A program made the position numbers and the translations under genes. 64,000 nucleotides of DNA, from assembly GCF_018141425.1 (NCBI RefSeq), contig NZ_CP058561.1, positions 3,410,001 to 3,474,000 on the forward strand, read 5' to 3'. The stretch is from Vallitalea guaymasensis (GTDB lineage Bacteria > Bacillota > Clostridia > Lachnospirales > Vallitaleaceae). Every line of letters starts with the position of its first letter. The stretch's first letter is position 1. Under the pieces are notes generated by a model. That model was not told the origin of the DNA, made no database searches, and saw nothing but the letters and a program-made list of their open reading frames with translations. Of the stretch, positions 47,990 through 57,127 are shown in pieces.

Positions 47990-48676
47990 ATGTTACTGCA
48001 AGAACTTATGGAATATCAACCAAAATTGAGAAAAATTCTTGAAGGTATGCCAAGGGATATTAAGGAAAGGTGTAGACTTAAGACATATAAAAGTAACAGT
48101 ACGATTATTAAGAAAGGCGAAGATATAAAATATGTCGATATATTATGTAAAGGCGAATTAAATGTCATAAATGAATTTGCAAACGGAAGTATATACATAT
48201 TTGATACTAATAAAGCCATTGATTTTATAGGTGAGATGGAAGTATTAGCTGGTGAATCAAGAGCTGTAGTAACAAATGTAGCAAAAACTGACTGTATAGT
48301 TTTTAGAATATCAAAAAATGATTTTATCAAATGGACTGAGAGTGATAATGGTATAACTCTTATGTTAGCTAAAAGATTAGCTGCTAGGTCGTGCTATACA
48401 TCATGTTATCAAGGGTATTCTCATTACTACCCGGCTATTCATATGATCAAGAGATTTATCATTGAATATGTTAAAAATGAAATAAATGATAATAATATAG
48501 TATATGTGAATAAAAAAAGACAAGAAATAGCAGATATTCTGGGGATGAGCGTAAAAACAGTTGGGAGAAATATTACTAAGTTGAAGGAAAAAGGTTTAGT
48601 AACAGTAAAAAAAGGTAAAATATATGTAGATATAAATCAATATGAAGATATGATTGATACTTTGGAGATATGGTAG
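47990..48676 (+). CDS. Crp/Fnr-family transcriptional regulator
   Basis: 228 aa. The N-terminal cyclic-nucleotide-binding fold (IIKKGEDIKYVDILCKGELN; FIGEMEVLAGESRAVVTNVA) is followed by a winged HTH (KKRQEIADILGMSVKTVGRN). Cysteines exist (positions near 24, 53, 99 and the LAARSCYTSC segment), but they do not form the FNR cluster pattern, so ligand class is open. It is 42 nt upstream of the ADP-ribosylglycohydrolase-like gene and is the likely local regulator of nucleoside salvage. Confidence 0.88.
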   Translation: MLLQELMEYQPKLRKILEGMPRDIKERCRLKTYKSNSTIIKKGEDIKYVDILCKGELNVINEFANGSIYIFDTNKAIDFIGEMEVLAGESRAVVTNVAKTDCIVFRISKNDFIKWTESDNGITLMLAKRLAARSCYTSCYQGYSHYYPAIHMIKRFIIEYVKNEINDNNIVYVNKKRQEIADILGMSVKTVGRNITKLKEKGLVTVKKGKIYVDINQYEDMIDTLEIW

Positions 48677-48718
48677 TAGAATAATAGCGGAATATATTTA
48701 CAGAAAGGAAGAGACAAA

Positions 48719-50107
48719 ATGAAAGCTTGGGAAATGGAACAACAGTTAATAGAATCAGCAATCCCAGTAGTCTTAAGTGAAGAAGAACAGCAATGGGATG
48801 GAATGGCGGACATAGGTAAAGTTGATGATGACAAGATTAAACTTCTTTGGGGTAGTAATGTACCTGGATCAGGTGCTCCAGAAAGAGTCATCATTGCAGG
48901 TATACAAGCCATCGAAAACAGAGGATATATAGTAGAAGGTTATGAAGAAATAATAAAAGAGGGTTTGGAAGCATTAAATAATAATGACATGGTAAAACTT
49001 CATACTCTTACTTCAAAATTATATCATCAAATGAATATATGCATAAAAGATGAAAAATCCTCTTATTGGAAATATAAAATATACAAAACTTGGAAACAAT
49101 ATGAAGAGGATGTTACTTTTGTAAAAGATTCCTATGATGTAAATTCCAAAGATTTTGAAGAAAAAATTCTTATTGGATGGAAATCACAATTAGTTGGTGG
49201 TGCTTTAGGTACTGCTGTTGAAGGTTATACAACTGATAATCTAAGAAAAGTATTTGGTGAAATCAGAGATTATGTCAGAAAACCGAATACATTGAATGAT
49301 GATATCACTTTTGAATTGGCTTTTCTCAAAGCTTTCATGGATAAAGGAGGTGATGTAGATTCAGTAGACATTGCTCATGAGTGGATAGGTCTTATTCCTG
49401 CTGGATGGTCAGCAGAAGAAGTGGCTCTAAGAAATATTCGTTATGGAATATATCCACCAGAAAGTGGTACATTCTGTAATCCTTATTGTGAATGGATTGG
49501 AGCTCAGATGAGAGGTGCCATATGTGGTATGGTTGCACCTGGAAACCCAAAAGAAGCGGCAAGACTTGCATGGCTTGATGGACAAGTTTCACATTATAAC
49601 AATGGAATTATTGGTGAAATATTCAACGCTATGTTAGTTTCATTATCATTCACAAGAAAAGACGTAAGATTATTATTAAAAGAAGTAATCAATATGATTC
49701 CAAGCAAAAGTGAGTATTATTCAGTTGTTAAATTTGCTCTTGATCAATGTGAGAAATCAACTAACTGGGAACAGGCATGGAGACCATGTGAGGAAAAATA
49801 TGCAAAATATAATTGGATTCATGCTTATCCAAATGCAGCAGCAGAAGTTGTTGCACTATGGTTTGGAAATGGCGATTATGACGAAACCCTTCATATCATT
49901 GCTATGGAAGGTGTAGATGTAGATTGTAACGCAGCTCAAATTATGACAGCTCTAGGAATTATTGTTGGTAAAGATAAAATCGCTGATAAATGGACTGAAC
50001 CATTTGACAATAATATCGAAACGTACGTAAGAAGTATGGAAAATATCGACATTAATGAATTGACAAAATGGACAGTAGAAAGTTGTAGAAATGCTTTGAA
50101 AGCCTAA
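48719..50107 (+). CDS. ADP-ribosylglycohydrolase-family protein
   Basis: 462 aa. Members (ARH/DraG fold) hydrolyse ADP-ribosyl bonds or related N-glycosides using two Mg2+. GGALGTAVEG at about residue 160 and NDDITFELA at about 198 match the first metal motifs, and GVDVDCNAAQIMTALG (residues 398-413) matches the C-terminal DxDTNA motif with Thr replaced by Cys403. The first about 150 residues are an extra helical region. The context (nucleoside transporter, two nucleoside hydrolases, ribokinase) suggests it acts on a nucleoside or ADP-ribose-like compound rather than on a modified protein; that is inference. AGGAAG precedes the ATG. Confidence 0.83.
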   Translation: MKAWEMEQQLIESAIPVVLSEEEQQWDGMADIGKVDDDKIKLLWGSNVPGSGAPERVIIAGIQAIENRGYIVEGYEEIIKEGLEALNNNDMVKLHTLTSKLYHQMNICIKDEKSSYWKYKIYKTWKQYEEDVTFVKDSYDVNSKDFEEKILIGWKSQLVGGALGTAVEGYTTDNLRKVFGEIRDYVRKPNTLNDDITFELAFLKAFMDKGGDVDSVDIAHEWIGLIPAGWSAEEVALRNIRYGIYPPESGTFCNPYCEWIGAQMRGAICGMVAPGNPKEAARLAWLDGQVSHYNNGIIGEIFNAMLVSLSFTRKDVRLLLKEVINMIPSKSEYYSVVKFALDQCEKSTNWEQAWRPCEEKYAKYNWIHAYPNAAAEVVALWFGNGDYDETLHIIAMEGVDVDCNAAQIMTALGIIVGKDKIADKWTEPFDNNIETYVRSMENIDINELTKWTVESCRNALKA

Positions 50108-50139
50108 GTAATTAAGGTGTTTTATAATAATATCTTAGG

Positions 50140-50207
50140 TTGAAAATAATATTTTCATGGTGTATAATAATAACTTGTAAATTGCAAAATATGGCAATTT
50201 ATAACAA
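50140..50207 (+). promoter_or_regulatory. Promoter and start-site hairpin of the nucleoside transporter operon
   Basis: TTGAAA (50140-50145), a 17-nt spacer, TATAAT (50163-50168). Right after the expected start, TTGTAAATTGC (50175-50185) and GCAATTTATAACAA (50194-50207) can pair with a small bulge, a possible operator or leader hairpin. Confidence 0.6.
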
Positions 50208-50226
50208 AAAAACAAAGGGGGAATAA

Positions 50227-51393
50227 ATGATGAAAAAATCATTAATCCTAATATTAGCACTAGTAATGTCTGTATCCATGCTATTAGCTGGCTGCGGAGA
50301 AAAGAAAGACGACACTAAGACTCCAGATACTGGAGATACTAACACAGAAGACAACAAGACAGATGATAAAGACGATGCAAAAACAGAAGGACCATTAAAA
50401 GTAGTATTATTAATCAATGGTAACCTTGGAGACAAATCATTCTTTGATTCTTCTAAAGCAGGTATGGACCTTATTCAACAAAAATATGGTGATAAGGTAG
50501 AAACTGAAACTATTGAAATGACTTATGATGAGACAAAATGGGAACCAGCATTACAAGATGTATCTGACAAAGATTATGATATAATCATTGTGGGAACATA
50601 CCAAATGTCTGAATATCTAGAAGACATTGCTGTTGATCACAAAGATAAAAAATACATTATCTTTGATTCAACTGTTAATTACGAAGAATATGATTTAGAT
50701 AACGTATATTCTATCGGTTACAAGCAAAATGAAGGTTCATTCTTAGCAGGTGTTCTTGCTACAAGAATAACTACTTCAGATATGGAAGGTATTAATGCTG
50801 ATAAGAAAATTGGTTTCATCGGTGGTATGGAAAACAATGTAATCAATGACTTTTTAGTTGGATATATCCAAGGAGCATTATATGCAGACCCAGATACAAA
50901 AGTAGCAAGTTCTTACATTGGTGACTTCTCTGATGTAGCAAAAGCTAAAGAAATGAGTCTTGCTCAATTCAAACAAGCTGGAGTAGATATCGGATTCAAC
51001 GTTGCTGGACAAGCTGGTCTTGGACAAATTGACGCTGCATTAGAAGCTGGTAAATATGTTATTGGTGTAGACTCTGACCAAGCTGCATTATTTGCAGATG
51101 AAAAAGAAAAATCTGATTTAATATTAACATCAGTATTAAAGAGAGTTGACCAATCCTTACTTCGTGCTATAGATATGCATTTAGAAGGAACTTTACCATA
51201 TGGTTCAGCAGAAAGTCTTGGATTCAAAGAAAAAGCTATTGATATAGTTGATACTAATACAAATGTTTCAGCTGAGATTATGGAAGAATTAGCTGAAGTC
51301 GAGCAAAAAATCGTTGATGGAGAAATTGAAGTAAAAACTGCATTTAAGATGACACAAGATGAACTTACTGAATATATAAATTCTGTTAAATAA
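50227..51393 (+). CDS. BMP-family nucleoside-binding lipoprotein of an ABC importer
   Basis: 388 aa. The N-terminal signal peptide ends in the lipobox LLAGC (Cys23), so it is anchored to the outer face of the membrane. An acidic, Thr/Asp-rich linker (about 25-60) follows, then the BMP/PnrA fold: VVLLINGNLGDKSFFDSSKA, YDIIIVGTYQMSEY, IGYKQNEGSFLAG, GFIGGMENNVINDFLVGY and YVIGVDSDQA. BMP proteins bind purine or other nucleosides for YufNOPQ/RnsBACD-type importers. The three transporter genes and two nucleoside hydrolases follow. Confidence 0.94.
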   Translation: MMKKSLILILALVMSVSMLLAGCGEKKDDTKTPDTGDTNTEDNKTDDKDDAKTEGPLKVVLLINGNLGDKSFFDSSKAGMDLIQQKYGDKVETETIEMTYDETKWEPALQDVSDKDYDIIIVGTYQMSEYLEDIAVDHKDKKYIIFDSTVNYEEYDLDNVYSIGYKQNEGSFLAGVLATRITTSDMEGINADKKIGFIGGMENNVINDFLVGYIQGALYADPDTKVASSYIGDFSDVAKAKEMSLAQFKQAGVDIGFNVAGQAGLGQIDAALEAGKYVIGVDSDQAALFADEKEKSDLILTSVLKRVDQSLLRAIDMHLEGTLPYGSAESLGFKEKAIDIVDTNTNVSAEIMEELAEVEQKIVDGEIEVKTAFKMTQDELTEYINSVK

Positions 51394-51476
51394 TAGTTTT
51401 GTAGTATAATTTAGATGGTGCATTTATTGTTTTCAATGAATGTACCTTCTTAATAATAATCTAATGGAGTGATAAT

Positions 51477-53030
51477 ATGCAAAACGAACTACTTAAAATG
51501 GAGAAGATAACTAAAGTTTATCCAAGTGGTATAGTAGCTAACGATGGAGTTGATTTCTCTATTAGAGAAGGAGAGATTCACGCTATTTGTGGAGAAAATG
51601 GTGCTGGAAAGTCAACTTTGATGAAAATCTTATTTGGACTTCATACTCCAGAGGAAGGGAAAATCACCTTACGAGGAGAGGAAATTCACATAACATCACC
51701 TACAGTTGCCATAGAGTATGGTATCGGTATGGTGCATCAGCACTTTATGTTAGTTCCTTCTTTAACAGTTGCAGAAAATATGGTATTAGGTGTAGAGCCT
51801 AAAAAAGGTTTATTTATTGATATGGATAAAGCAATAAAGACCACTGAAGAGTTATCAAACAAGTATAATCTACATGTTGACCCAAGAGCAAAAGTTGAAG
51901 ATATACCAGTTGGAATTAAACAGAAAGTTGAAATACTTAAAGCTCTACTAAGAGGGGCTAAGATATTAATATTAGATGAGCCCACAGCAGTACTTACTCC
52001 TCAGGAGACCAAAGAACTTTTTAATCAGCTAAAATTATTAAAAGAAAAAGGACATACAATAATATTTATCTCACACAAATTAAACGAGGTAAAAGAGTTA
52101 TGTGACCGAATTACAGTTATGAGAAATGGTAAGAGTATGGGTGTCCATAACACAAGTGATGTAACTGAAGAAGATATCTCAAGATTGATGGTAGGAAGAG
52201 ATGTAGTTCTTAGAGTAGAAAAAGAAAAAGCTTCACCAAAAGAATCAATACTTAACATAAAAGATTTAGTATATGTCAACGAGTTAGGTAAAAAGGCTCT
52301 AAAAGGTATTTCATTCAGTGTTAGAAAAGGTGAAATACTTGGTGTCGCTGGTGTAGAAGGTAATGGACAAAGAGAGTTAGTAGAGTCTATAACAGGCTTG
52401 GAAAGTCCAACATCAGGTAGCATCAAAATAGTTGATAACGAGGTTATTGGTAAAACAATAAAACAAATAAGAAGACTTGGTACATCGCATATCCCAGAAG
52501 ATAGAATGACATATGGTGTTGCAGGTGATGTAAGTATTGAACAGAACATAATCTCTGATAAGTATGATACCAGTGAATATAACGGTAAAGTATTATTGAA
52601 AACAAAAACTATAAAAGAAAGAGCAGTTGAGCTTATAAAAGAATATAGAGTTAAATGTAATTCTGCCAATCAAAAGGTCAGAATGCTTTCTGGTGGTAAT
52701 ATACAAAAAGTAGTTGTTGCAAGAGAATTTTCAGGAGGACCAAAACTTCTTATAGCTAACCAGCCAACAAGAGGTATAGATGTTGGAGCAACAGAATTCA
52801 TTAGAAAAAGATTAGTTGAACTTAGGGATGAAGGATCAGCAGTATTACTGATTTCAGCTGACTTGAATGAAGTAATGGAACTTAGTGATAGCTTGATCGT
52901 AATGTATGGTGGAGAAATCGTAGCTTATTTTGAAGATACTAGTACATTAACTGAAGAAGAATTAGGTCTATATATGTTAGGAGTTAAAAAACAAACACCA
53001 GAAGAGATTGGGGGAGTTATTAATGCGTAA
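51477..53030 (+). CDS. Nucleoside ABC importer, ATP-binding protein (two fused NBDs)
   Basis: 517 aa, two nucleotide-binding domains in tandem, typical of CUT2/nucleoside importers. The first has Walker A GENGAGKST, Walker B ILILDEPTAVL and switch His in ISHKLNE. The second has the weaker P-loop GVEGNGQRE, signature LSGGNIQKVVVAREF and LLIANQPTRGID in place of Walker B, as is usual for this family. The first permease overlaps its last 8 nt. Confidence 0.95.
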   Translation: MQNELLKMEKITKVYPSGIVANDGVDFSIREGEIHAICGENGAGKSTLMKILFGLHTPEEGKITLRGEEIHITSPTVAIEYGIGMVHQHFMLVPSLTVAENMVLGVEPKKGLFIDMDKAIKTTEELSNKYNLHVDPRAKVEDIPVGIKQKVEILKALLRGAKILILDEPTAVLTPQETKELFNQLKLLKEKGHTIIFISHKLNEVKELCDRITVMRNGKSMGVHNTSDVTEEDISRLMVGRDVVLRVEKEKASPKESILNIKDLVYVNELGKKALKGISFSVRKGEILGVAGVEGNGQRELVESITGLESPTSGSIKIVDNEVIGKTIKQIRRLGTSHIPEDRMTYGVAGDVSIEQNIISDKYDTSEYNGKVLLKTKTIKERAVELIKEYRVKCNSANQKVRMLSGGNIQKVVVAREFSGGPKLLIANQPTRGIDVGATEFIRKRLVELRDEGSAVLLISADLNEVMELSDSLIVMYGGEIVAYFEDTSTLTEEELGLYMLGVKKQTPEEIGGVINA

Positions 53031-54087
53031 AAATCTAAAGTTTGAAGTTGTTCGTACTAGTATGGCAATATTGATTGCACTAGCTGTTGCATTGATAATT
53101 ATCTTTTTAACAAGTAATGAACCAGGAGTAGCCCTAAAAGAATTTGTTGTAGGACCTATTGATAGTCTTAGACACTTTGGTAATGTTATTGAACTTGCAA
53201 TCCCTCTTATGTTTACAGGACTTGCAGTTAGTATTATGTTCAAGGCTCAACAATTTAACCTTGGTGCAGAAGGTGGTTTCTTCATCGGTGGTGTTGCAGC
53301 AATGGTTGTTGCTATAAAAGTATCATTGCCTGTAGTAGCACATCCATTGGTAGCTATTTTATTTGGAGGTATTCTTGGAGCGATTGTTGTTAGTATACCT
53401 GCATTTATGAAAGTAAGATGGAATGCTACAGAGTTGGTATCATCATTGATGTTAAACTATATTGCATTATTTATAGGCGCGTATCTATTGAATTACCACT
53501 TTAGAGATCCTAATTCAGGAGCTATAGCATCTTACAAAATTCCTAAGACAGCAAAACTAATGGTTATTCTAGATGGAACTAGAATTCATGCAGGTCTGAT
53601 AATTGTTGCTGTCATGGTTGTTCTTTGCTACTATTTCCTATATAGAACTAAATGGGGATATGAAATAAGAATAACTGGTGAAAACAAAAGATTTGCTGAG
53701 TACTCTGGAATCAATACAGCAAAAGTCATAATACTTTCTCAAGTATTTGGTGGTTTCATTGCTGGTATGGGAGGTTCTATTGAAGTACTTGGTTTATATA
53801 GGAGATTTACTTGGCAGACGTTGCCTGGTTATGGATGGGATGGTATCATAGTTGCTATTCTTGCCAGAAATAACCCTTTATATGTTCCTATAGGTGCCAT
53901 TTTCTTAGCTTATCTTAGAATAGGTGCAGACTTGATGTCTAGAGGTTCAGACGTACAAAGTGAAGTTGTTGCCATAATTCAAGGTGTAATAATTGTGTTT
54001 ATAGTTGCTGAAAGCTTCTTATCAAAATATAAACATAAATTAGTATACAAAGAAGCTAAAAAATTAAGCGTGAAGGGGGTAAAATAA
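53023..54087 (+). CDS. Nucleoside ABC importer, permease 1
   Basis: 354 aa from ATG 53023 (GGGGGAG upstream; overlaps the ATPase stop codon, so coupled). About eight to ten membrane helices with family motifs FNLGAEGGFFIGG, KVRWNATELVSSLMLNYIA and GGFIAGMGGSIEVLG, in the YufP/RnsC-type group. Forms the membrane channel with the next gene. Confidence 0.94.
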   Translation: MRKNLKFEVVRTSMAILIALAVALIIIFLTSNEPGVALKEFVVGPIDSLRHFGNVIELAIPLMFTGLAVSIMFKAQQFNLGAEGGFFIGGVAAMVVAIKVSLPVVAHPLVAILFGGILGAIVVSIPAFMKVRWNATELVSSLMLNYIALFIGAYLLNYHFRDPNSGAIASYKIPKTAKLMVILDGTRIHAGLIIVAVMVVLCYYFLYRTKWGYEIRITGENKRFAEYSGINTAKVIILSQVFGGFIAGMGGSIEVLGLYRRFTWQTLPGYGWDGIIVAILARNNPLYVPIGAIFLAYLRIGADLMSRGSDVQSEVVAIIQGVIIVFIVAESFLSKYKHKLVYKEAKKLSVKGVK

Positions 54088-54088
54088 T

Positions 54089-55030
54089 ATGGCTGAGTTA
54101 TTTAATATTATTTTTACTACTGGATTTGGATATTCTGTGTTACGGGTAACGACTCCTATACTATTTGCTGCTCTTGGTGCGCTTATATCAGATAGAGCTG
54201 GTGTAATCAATATTGCACTAGAAGGTATTATGTTAACTTCGGCTTTAGCAGGTGTTATTATAAGTGCAACAACACAAAGTGCTTGGATCGGATTATTAGG
54301 TGCAGTTATTGTAGGTGCTTTGGTAGGTTTACTATTAGCTTACTTCTCACTTAACCTTAAGACGGATATAATCCTATCAGGTATTGCTCTTAACCTTATG
54401 GCAGCTGGTGGAACAGTATTTGTTCTATTCTTAGTTGCTAACAACAAAGGTGTTTCTTCAGGATTGAAAAGTAAGGTAATACCTAATATTGATATACCTT
54501 TGATAGAGAAGATTCCAATAATAGGACCTATTTTTTCAGGTCATAACGCTTTGACTTATATATCAATATTATCAGTAATATTCATTTTCTATTTATTATA
54601 CAAAACACCACTAGGACTTAAGATTAGAGCTGTTGGAGAGAATCCTAATGCAGCTGATTCAGTAGGTATTAGTGTAAGAAAGATAAAATATATCGCTCTT
54701 ATTTTAAGTGGGATGTTTGCAGGATTTGGTGGAGCTTATATGTCAATGGGATATCTTCCATATTTCACAAGAAATATGACAGCTGGTAGAGGATTCATCG
54801 CTTTGGCAGCAGAAGCAATGGGTGGAGCTACACCTATTGGAACATTCCTTACATCATTATTCTTTGGATTTGCAGATGCATTGGCTAACAATCTACAAAC
54901 CCTAAGAGTGCCACCACAATTTATATATATGATTCCATATATTGCAACACTAATCGGATTAGTTATATATGCATCAAGAAAACAATCTCAGATTAAAAGG
55001 ATTAAGAAACAGAAGATAAAACAATTATAA
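54089..55030 (+). CDS. Nucleoside ABC importer, permease 2
   Basis: 313 aa, starting one base after permease 1. About eight to nine membrane helices. VLRVTTPILFAALGALISDR, GVINIALEGIMLTSALAG and FAGFGGAYMSMGYLPYFTRN are YufQ/RnsD-type family features. Completes the importer with the lipoprotein and the two-domain ATPase. Confidence 0.94.
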   Translation: MAELFNIIFTTGFGYSVLRVTTPILFAALGALISDRAGVINIALEGIMLTSALAGVIISATTQSAWIGLLGAVIVGALVGLLLAYFSLNLKTDIILSGIALNLMAAGGTVFVLFLVANNKGVSSGLKSKVIPNIDIPLIEKIPIIGPIFSGHNALTYISILSVIFIFYLLYKTPLGLKIRAVGENPNAADSVGISVRKIKYIALILSGMFAGFGGAYMSMGYLPYFTRNMTAGRGFIALAAEAMGGATPIGTFLTSLFFGFADALANNLQTLRVPPQFIYMIPYIATLIGLVIYASRKQSQIKRIKKQKIKQL

Positions 55031-55038
55031 AATTAATG

Positions 55039-55112
55039 AATAAAGCCATTAATATTATTATTGATTGGAGATCATAAAGTCTTGTTCAATAATAATATAT
55101 AGGCTTTATTTT
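55039..55112 (+). terminator. Long hairpin after the importer genes
   Basis: AATAAAGCC (55039-55047) pairs with GGCTTTATT (55102-55110), extended by TAATATTATTATTGA / TCAATAATAATATA. A second hairpin AAGCAAAAAGA / TCTTTTTGCTT spans 55132-55185. They may partly terminate before the hydrolase genes. Confidence 0.55.
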
Positions 55113-55228
55113 GTATAAAGATGATAATTATAAGCAAAAAGATTAATGTTTTTACGAAAATAGTTTCAACATAGTCTTTTTGCTTGTTTAGATATATTAA
55201 AATTACTATATGCGTAGGAGGATGAATT

Positions 55229-56161
55229 ATGGCTAAACCAGTAATTATTGATTGCGATCCTGGACATGATGATGCGATTGCTTTATTACTTGCTCTTGGA
55301 AGTGAAAAACTAGATGTAAAAGGTATCACAACTGTTGCAGGAAATCAGACAGGAGACAAAACAATTAATAATGCATTAAGAGTATTAAGTTATTTAGATA
55401 TACACAAAGAAGTTGCAAAAGGGGCAACTAAACCTCTTATAAGAGATTTGATAACAGCAGCAGAAGTTCATGGTGAAAGTGGTCTAGAAGGACCAGAATT
55501 ACCTGAGCCATCATTTGAAAAAAGTGAAAAATCAGCTATAGAATTAATGTATGAAATAATAAATGAATCCAAAGAGAAAGTAACTCTCATACCAACAGGT
55601 CCTTTAACTAATATAGCTAATCTGTTTTTAGCGTATCCTAGTGTTAAAGACAACATAGAAGAAATTGTATTAATGGGTGGAGCATGTTTCGGCGGTAATT
55701 GGACACCAGCTGCTGAGTTTAACATACTTGTTGACCCAGAAGCTGCTGATATAGTCTATCGTTCAGGATTACCAGTTACTATGTGTGGACTTGATGTAAC
55801 TCATAAAGCTCAGGTTTTTAAAGATGAGACAGAACGTATTAGAAGTATTGGAAATAAAGCCAGTAAATTAGTAGCTGAACTCCTTGATTATTTTGGGATA
55901 TTTCATATGAACCCTAATTTTGGCTTTGATGGTCCGCCATTACATGATGTTTGTGCTGTAGCATATGTCATAGACCCAAGCATATTCATTACTGAAAAAC
56001 ACAATGTTGAGATAGATATATCAGGAGAGCTAACAGTTGGAGCAACAGTTGTTGATTATTATGATACTAGTGGAAAAGAAAAAAATGTCAACGTTGTTTT
56101 TGATTTGGACAGAGAAAAATTTATAGATATGTTATATGATAATCTAAAGAAATATAATTAG
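55229..56161 (+). CDS. Nucleoside hydrolase, copy 1
   Basis: 310 aa. Hydrolyses the N-glycosidic bond of ribonucleosides, giving free base and ribose. The N-terminal Ca2+-binding motif is DCDPGHDDAIALLLAL. PTGPLTNIANLFLAYP and LMGGACFGGNWTPAAEFNIL form the active-site loops, and the GPPLHDVCAVAYVID segment carries the later catalytic His and Asp. The SD AGGAGG lies just before the ATG. A paralogue starts 13 nt downstream. Free ribose would go to the ribokinase in the same run of genes. Confidence 0.95.
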   Translation: MAKPVIIDCDPGHDDAIALLLALGSEKLDVKGITTVAGNQTGDKTINNALRVLSYLDIHKEVAKGATKPLIRDLITAAEVHGESGLEGPELPEPSFEKSEKSAIELMYEIINESKEKVTLIPTGPLTNIANLFLAYPSVKDNIEEIVLMGGACFGGNWTPAAEFNILVDPEAADIVYRSGLPVTMCGLDVTHKAQVFKDETERIRSIGNKASKLVAELLDYFGIFHMNPNFGFDGPPLHDVCAVAYVIDPSIFITEKHNVEIDISGELTVGATVVDYYDTSGKEKNVNVVFDLDREKFIDMLYDNLKKYN

Positions 56162-56173
56162 GGAGGCAAAGTA

Positions 56174-57103
56174 ATGACAAAAATACCTATTATAATAGAT
56201 ACAGATCCAGGTACAGACGATACAACCGCCATACTAATGTGTTTGGCATGTGAAAAATTTGATACTAGAGCTATTACAAGTGTAGGAGGAAATGTTGGGA
56301 TAGAAAAGACTTCTAATAATGCACGAAAGATAGTAGAGCTCTCAGGAAAAGATGTAAAAGTTGCAATAGGAGTCAAGAATCCTATTGTGAGAAAAATAGT
56401 TAATGCAGAATTTGTACATGGTGTTTCTGGTTTAGGCAATATTACATTACCAGAACCTGTAATGCCTTATTATGAAAAAGATGCTATAGATACTATATAT
56501 GAAGAAGCATTAGCAGCAGATGGCAGACTCAAGATTTTAGCTCTTGGACCTTTAACTAATATTGCAGTAGCATTGTTGAAATATCCACAATTAAAGAAAA
56601 TGATTGATAGTATTGTCTTTATGGGTGGAGCAGTCAATCTAGGTAATGCTACCCCAGCTGCTGAATTCAATATCTATGCTGATCCAGAAGCAGCAAAAAT
56701 AGTATTTGATTCAGGCATAGATTTAGTGATGGTTGGGTTAGACGTCACTCATGAAACTATTGTTACAAAAGAACAAAATAAAAGAATACACCAGTATAAT
56801 AACAAGGTAGCTAAGGTAGTAGCAAAATTAATAGATTATACAATAGATAGAGAAAGTCCTTATAACCCTAATGGTGGAGTTATGCATGATCCATTAGCGG
56901 CAGCGACACTTATTGATAGCTCTGTTCTAGAAACAGAAGATTATTATGTGGATGTAGAACTTAAAAGTGATATCACTAGAGGAAAAACTGTTACAGATGT
57001 TTTTAGAGTTACAGATAACAAACCTAACATTCATGTTGGTGTAAAGTCAGATAATGAGAAGTTCTTGGAGATACTTGAATCTATGATAAGCAAGTATGAA
57101 TAG
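56174..57103 (+). CDS. Nucleoside hydrolase, copy 2
   Basis: 309 aa paralogue of the preceding gene. Motifs: DTDPGTDDTTAILMCL (Ca2+ site; the His of the first copy's DPGHDD is Thr here), ALGPLTNIAVALLKYP, FMGGAVNLGNATPAAEFNIY and GVMHDPLAAATLID. The change next to the metal Asp pair and different loop residues suggest different base specificity. ATG follows GGGAGG in the short gap after copy 1. Same operon as ribokinase, which starts 25 nt later. Confidence 0.94.
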   Translation: MTKIPIIIDTDPGTDDTTAILMCLACEKFDTRAITSVGGNVGIEKTSNNARKIVELSGKDVKVAIGVKNPIVRKIVNAEFVHGVSGLGNITLPEPVMPYYEKDAIDTIYEEALAADGRLKILALGPLTNIAVALLKYPQLKKMIDSIVFMGGAVNLGNATPAAEFNIYADPEAAKIVFDSGIDLVMVGLDVTHETIVTKEQNKRIHQYNNKVAKVVAKLIDYTIDRESPYNPNGGVMHDPLAAATLIDSSVLETEDYYVDVELKSDITRGKTVTDVFRVTDNKPNIHVGVKSDNEKFLEILESMISKYE

Positions 57104-57127
57104 TACTGAACAAGGAGGTTTAAATAT

